Assembly: GCF_020886775.1 (NCBI RefSeq)
Contig: NZ_AP024525.1
Span: 4,092,001-4,156,000 of the forward strand
Origin: Sinomonas cyclohexanicum
GTDB taxonomy: Bacteria > Actinomycetota > Actinomycetes > Actinomycetales > Micrococcaceae
Length of the DNA stretch: 64,000 bases
Reading direction: 5' to 3'
Shown here: one piece after another, positions 60,224 through 64,000 of the stretch
Layout of the letters: each line of letters begins with the position of its first letter
How positions within the stretch are numbered: the stretch's first letter is position 1
Made by a program: the position numbers and the translations under genes
The notes under the pieces: model-generated
Told to the model about the DNA's origin: nothing
Databases searched by the model: none
The model's input: only the letters and a program-made list of their open reading frames with translations

Positions 60224-61042
60224 TCAGCGGGGAGGTGGTGGAACGGTTCGTGCCGGCAATCGCACGGCGTCAAAGACGGCGAGAGCATCCTGAACCGCGT
60301 CACGGCCTTTGCGAACCATCGTGAGCGCATTATCAAAGCTCATGTGGCCAGCATGAAGACCCGATCCGGGGCCGAGGTCGACTCGGGCGGTTGGCTGGTT
60401 GTAGAGACGAGGCGCCCAAGAGTACCCGTGCGCGTACCCAGAGCACAGCTGCCACATGGCGAGATAGTCGTTCTGGCGGATTCTGTCGACAACTTGGACG
60501 ATATCCGTGCGCACCGGCTTCGCCTTCACTGTTTGGGGTTTGAGCTGCAACTTTGCGGCAGAGGCTAGGAGATTTTCCTGTTCAGACTTGAACTCGTCCT
60601 CGAGGCCTTTGAGTCCTCCTGAGTCGACCATGCCCTTCCGTTTGGCCAGGAAGTTGATCGCGTTCCGTGCCGAGTCGTAGCGCACGCGAAGTGCCCGTTC
60701 GCGTCGCTCTCTCCCGTCCTTACCGAACAAGACCCACAGAGCCATCGATGCTGATTCAATCGCTCCTCGCACCATCGTTGCCGTACCGCCGGAACTTACT
60801 TGGAGTGTGTCGACGATCAGCGATGTGGCGGAACCAAGCTGGTCGAGCGACGTGGAAGTCATGGCCTTGCAGACCGAAACGACGTACCCATCGGCCCCGT
60901 GGAGAGTGAGATCTTCTGCGAGCAGGCTCCCCTCGTGAATTGCCATTGCTTCCTCGGAGGCGATGTCCTGCAAATGCTCACGAGCCCAATCTCGGATGGC
61001 CTCCAGTTCGGCCAGTGCTTCTTCGTCCCCCAGATCAGCCAT
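60224..61042 (-). CDS. hypothetical cytosolic helical protein
   Basis: 272 residues from ATG 61042. Mostly helical (EALAELEAIRDWAREHLQDI, ASMALWVLFGKDGRERRERA, LRVRYDSARNAINFLAKRKG) with a conserved-looking WQLCSGYAHGYSW block near residue 205. The ARxAxxFLAK and SGYAHG patterns recall DUF5677/HEPN-like proteins, but I cannot confirm membership. Base composition is lower in GC than the neighbours. It sits between the arms of a 47-bp inverted repeat beside a recombinase fragment, which suggests cargo of a lost element. Confidence 0.6.
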   Translation of the reverse strand: MADLGDEEALAELEAIRDWAREHLQDIASEEAMAIHEGSLLAEDLTLHGADGYVVSVCKAMTSTSLDQLGSATSLIVDTLQVSSGGTATMVRGAIESASMALWVLFGKDGRERRERALRVRYDSARNAINFLAKRKGMVDSGGLKGLEDEFKSEQENLLASAAKLQLKPQTVKAKPVRTDIVQVVDRIRQNDYLAMWQLCSGYAHGYSWAPRLYNQPTARVDLGPGSGLHAGHMSFDNALTMVRKGRDAVQDALAVFDAVRLPARTVPPPPR

Positions 61043-61074
61043 GGCTTGATCATAGGAGCCAACTTGGTCCCCAG

Positions 61075-61198
61075 CGGTCGTCCGTTACCCGGCCGACGCT
61101 GGAAGCCGCACGGCGGCGAGCCAGCCGCACAAGTCGCACGCGACCTCGGGATGTCCCGGGCCACCTTCTACAGGCGATCGCAAGCACTCAAGGGCTAG
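61075..61198 (+). pseudogene. serine-recombinase (resolvase/invertase) C-terminal fragment
   Basis: The frame ending at TAG 61196-61198 reads EPAAQVARDLGMSRATFYRR then SQALKG, the helix-turn-helix at the C-terminus of resolvase/invertase-type serine recombinases, preceded by a GRP-type linker. The catalytic N-terminal domain is absent; the next gene leftwards is unrelated and on the other strand. It is a broken relic whose end coincides with an arm of the inverted repeat. Confidence 0.75.
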
Positions 61199-61244
61199 CG
61201 ACAACGAGCGATCACAGAACACCGCCAAAGAGCGGTCAAATCCA
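61198..61244. repeat. 47-bp imperfect inverted repeat, right copy
   Basis: Complement of 59304-59350 with about 39 of 47 matches. It abuts the recombinase fragment. The remaining 241 bases to 61486 hold no recognised gene. Confidence 0.6.
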
Positions 61245-61485
61245 CAGCGCTGCGTCGCCGTGGTCGTCCGGTAGAGGAGACGCCTCGTATCCCGAGGGTT
61301 GCAAGACACCCTGCAGGCCCAGCCATATCCGCCTGTGAGTCTCGGATGCTACGGCGGCCCCGAATACCTTACCCCTCAAGACCCACACCCAGAAGGCCAG
61401 ACAGCCCTGAACGATCCCGCCGATCCTTTGATGAGACAGTCACGATTGGTATCCGGCCATCCCACCACCTCAGCGGCGGAGGATG

Positions 61486-64000
61486 CTAACTGTTTTCTTC
61501 CTCGAATTCTTGCATTATTTGTGCAATCCGGTCGATGAGACTCCGTTCAGCGCCCAGCTCCAGTTCGTGGAGGTCAGCGTCTGTCTCTGATTTGGACGCA
61601 GCTGCCAGGCTGGCGAGTGCTGCCCGAAGTTCCGGCGACTCGGGGCCATGGTAGGTCCAGAAGGTCGGAGTGAGCCGGCGGCGAATCTGGTCCAGGGCGT
61701 TGCCCAGTGTTTCCGGTCCGAGCTGTCGTGCGCGGTGGATCAGGCGGCGAGCGAGGTCGATGTGATGGGCTGCCCATGCATCGATCGGAGAAAGGATGCC
61801 GAAAAGATGCGATAGCTGTTCTTCGTCGAGATCTCCTGCGGCGGCAATCAGAGCGTCCTTGACATGGTGGGGAAGCCTTTCGCCGACGACCTTACTGAGC
61901 ACCTCGGCGACTCCGGCCTGGTTCGGTCCTTTACACTCGGCGAGAATCCAACCGGCGATTGCCCCAGGGTTTTCGGCGAGTGTTTGCTGGAGGATCCCGT
62001 ACATGGGAAGTCGCAGTAACTGACCAAGCGCTCTATCGTTCGACAGTCGGTCGAGAACGAGGCGCGCGTGGTTGCTGGCAATGTCGGCGATCAGGGTTTC
62101 GGTCTGCCATGTCCCGACCTTCAGGCGGGATAGGAGGTCGAGGACCGCCGAAGCCTGTTCCGAGGTCAGCTCCCGGCCCCAGTTCAGTCCGTGAAGGCCA
62201 GCCGCCGCTCCGAGGATCCCCGAGATGGTGCCTTCGTCGGCCCCATGTTCGATGAGTGATCCCGAGACCGACACAGGGTCACTCATGAGTGGGAGCGCGG
62301 CAAGGAACTCCTGCCGAACGCCTTCCGACCGGTCTGTTGTTCCTCGCATGACGACCTCAGCGTAGGGGCCGCCGCGCTCCGCCCACCCGTATATGCGTGC
62401 GGCGCGAGCCACGGCCCGCCGCATGCCTTCCCTTTGGTTTTGCATCTCAATGAACAGTGATTCCAGGAAGACCTCGTCCCCGCTGCGTAGCCCTTCAAGG
62501 AGCACCGGAACCCCTAGGTCGATCGGCCCGTCGGGCAGCTCGATGATTTCCTCGACGATACCGACGAGGTGAGCTGGACGGTGTGCCACAAGATGGGAGA
62601 AGAGTTCCACAATCTGATTTGGGGGCATGGTAGGCGATGCCTCTGACATCAACAGCGCCTCGCGCAGCTCGCGGTCTACGCGCTGTACCCCCGCTTTTGG
62701 ACTATTGCTCGGCGGCCAAATCGAGTCTGCAAGACGAGTCAGGCTCGCCTGAACGCGCAGAAGATGCTCCTGCCACCGGGAGTCGAAGTCATCGGTCTTC
62801 GCATCCGGGTCAGTAGAGGACGCTGCCGAGATAGCTTTTCGAAGCTCCTCCAGCGGGGGCACGGTCTGGCCGCGCTGGGAAGCCGGTCCGGCAAGGGTTT
62901 CGCCGCCGAGGAGATAGTCGCTCAGATCATCGTCCTCGAGCTGGTCCAGCCAGGTCAGCAGTGACAGCGCTGCGTGCCTCATCTCCGGCGAGGTGGCGTG
63001 CGCGGCCGGTATCTCGGCGGCGCGTCGGACCGCTCTGCGGACGACGGACTTGTGTGTGGATTCCGCGATGGTGCGCAGGGTCGCGATGGTTGCCAGATCG
63101 TCCTCGGACCACACAGTCCGGTGCTCGTCGTCCACCTGTGCGCCGACTAACCCGATGGGCTCGCTCACCGCTCCCTCGAGCAGCTTGAGGATCTCGGCGG
63201 TCAGCGGCAGGTTCTCGTCGCTTGCCGCTCCCAAGCACAGCTCCCTGATGGCGTCCCTGAGCGGGCGGGCCGATGCGGGATCAATTAGGTAAGACTTCAG
63301 CGAGAGCGCGTTGTGACCCATATCCGTCGTCGTCCCCTCCTTGGCAAGGAACGGCGCGACTGCGAACAACGGCGTGAGGGCATCGTCTGGTCGGGGCGGC
63401 TCGGCGAGCCATCGCGCGACGGCTGCGATGATCCGCAGCGGATAAGACCGGTCAGGGAGTCGTGCCAAATTGCAGAGCTGGTCGAGGATGACCCTGCACG
63501 GATGGTCGAGCGCCTTGTCGATGGCGCGTGGGTCTCCTCGGCCAAGGCTCCAGAGGGCATCGAGGACTTCCTCCAATACCTCTGGTTCGTTGGCGGCGCA
63601 GGCTCCATACGGAGCGGCCAGCCTGCGCTCCACGGCCGTGCGGTCAATCAGCCCCGATCCGAACATCGCGGCCCGATCGTCGTCGAGGGACCGGCCTGAG
63701 GGATTCTCGTCGGGTGGAAGCGCGTCGAGTACGTCCAGCCGGTGCTGGATTCGGCCCAGAATCCACACCGTCTTGGCGGGCTGGGTGAGCGGCAGCATGC
63801 CAAGGTGTCCGGCGAGGGCGTACAGGGTCCCGTAACCGCCCCGATCGATTACAGCCTCGAGCCCTGCCCAGACGGGGTTCATGACGCTTGGGCCTTTCAG
63901 CTGGGAAAGCCGCCACTCAAGACTGCCGATCGATGTCAGGAGATCCTCGCGAGCCACCTCTCCGAGTGCGTCCCAGAGGGTCGCGATGAAGCTCGTGGGG
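61486..64000 (-). CDS. large helical-repeat protein of unknown function (5' end outside window)
   Basis: The frame is open to base 64000, so the gene continues beyond the window; the 838 visible residues are its C-terminal part. It is almost wholly alpha-helical, with HEAT-like stretches (VLEEVLDALWSLGRGDPRAI, SVVRRAVRRAAEIPAAH, VRQEFLAALPLMSDPVSV, ALGQLLRLPMYGILQQTL) and an acidic C-terminus ending EEENS. No catalytic motif is visible. Such helical C-terminal halves follow NTPase cores in STAND-type proteins, including anti-phage sensors, but that half is outside the window. Function unknown. Confidence 0.6.
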   Translation of the reverse strand, partial: PTSFIATLWDALGEVAREDLLTSIGSLEWRLSQLKGPSVMNPVWAGLEAVIDRGGYGTLYALAGHLGMLPLTQPAKTVWILGRIQHRLDVLDALPPDENPSGRSLDDDRAAMFGSGLIDRTAVERRLAAPYGACAANEPEVLEEVLDALWSLGRGDPRAIDKALDHPCRVILDQLCNLARLPDRSYPLRIIAAVARWLAEPPRPDDALTPLFAVAPFLAKEGTTTDMGHNALSLKSYLIDPASARPLRDAIRELCLGAASDENLPLTAEILKLLEGAVSEPIGLVGAQVDDEHRTVWSEDDLATIATLRTIAESTHKSVVRRAVRRAAEIPAAHATSPEMRHAALSLLTWLDQLEDDDLSDYLLGGETLAGPASQRGQTVPPLEELRKAISAASSTDPDAKTDDFDSRWQEHLLRVQASLTRLADSIWPPSNSPKAGVQRVDRELREALLMSEASPTMPPNQIVELFSHLVAHRPAHLVGIVEEIIELPDGPIDLGVPVLLEGLRSGDEVFLESLFIEMQNQREGMRRAVARAARIYGWAERGGPYAEVVMRGTTDRSEGVRQEFLAALPLMSDPVSVSGSLIEHGADEGTISGILGAAAGLHGLNWGRELTSEQASAVLDLLSRLKVGTWQTETLIADIASNHARLVLDRLSNDRALGQLLRLPMYGILQQTLAENPGAIAGWILAECKGPNQAGVAEVLSKVVGERLPHHVKDALIAAAGDLDEEQLSHLFGILSPIDAWAAHHIDLARRLIHRARQLGPETLGNALDQIRRRLTPTFWTYHGPESPELRAALASLAAASKSETDADLHELELGAERSLIDRIAQIMQEFEEENS

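Noticed and set aside
1-64000. CRISPR arrays, tRNA and rRNA genes
   Set aside because: No regularly spaced repeats with unique spacers and no tRNA-like cloverleaf or rRNA sequence were noticed. A dedicated search was not possible.

Overview
The window is high-GC actinobacterial DNA. Start codons are often GTG, many genes overlap by 4-8 bases (GTGA or ATGA junctions), and regulators and catabolic genes look like those of Micrococcaceae (Arthrobacter, Pseudarthrobacter, Sinomonas). That placement is inference; no rRNA or tRNA gene was seen. The window is an accessory region: four catabolic modules, a probable anti-phage operon, five insertion sequences (two nested inside others) and several decayed genes.

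Region by region. 1-4281: lower meta-cleavage pathway genes (C-C hydrolase, hydratase, HpaI-type aldolase) with an NTF2-like protein and an MhpA-like flavin hydroxylase. 4290-4560: a decayed copy of the YheO-like regulator found intact at 9476-10096. 5428-10096: ureohydrolase and MFS transporter, divergent from a PucR regulator plus the YheO-like regulator. 10892-15538: a lower-GC three-gene operon (SIR2-like protein, small protein, Rad50/SMC-like ATPase) with Lamassu-type layout. 15567-18791: an IS256-family element split by an IS1634-family element. 19026-28211: a full creJIHGFEDC-like operon for phosphorylation-dependent oxidation of 4-cresol-type alkylphenols. 28212-33399: repeats, two VOC proteins, a GAF-ANTAR regulator, a TetR/sigma-factor divergon with twin operators, an XRE regulator and a Phd/RelE pair. 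33526-37894: DUF1254 and DUF1214 genes, the latter cut by an IS256-family element that itself carries an IS110-family element. 38332-42014: small lipoprotein and membrane genes, a truncated helicase-methylase and a stand-alone ATPase. 42151-57858: RbsD/RbsK, divergent from a tetritol-type cluster (polyol dehydrogenases, DUF2291, ABC importer, DhaKL-type kinase, RpiB-like and TIM-like isomerases, DeoR regulator, transketolase, transaldolase). 57813-59192: an intact IS256-family element in the last codons of transaldolase. 59201-64000: a lipoprotein, an unknown gene, a recombinase fragment between inverted repeats, and a large unknown protein running off the window.

How the genes work together. 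In the cre module a two-part PEP-synthase-like kinase phosphorylates the phenol, a P450 with ferredoxin and reductase oxidises the methyl group, an HD hydrolase removes phosphate, and an SDR plus an aldehyde dehydrogenase complete oxidation to the acid. In the tetritol module, import, oxidation to erythrulose, phosphorylation and isomerisation should give D-erythrose 4-phosphate, which transketolase and transaldolase consume. These pathway assignments rest on gene content and known families, not on measured similarity.
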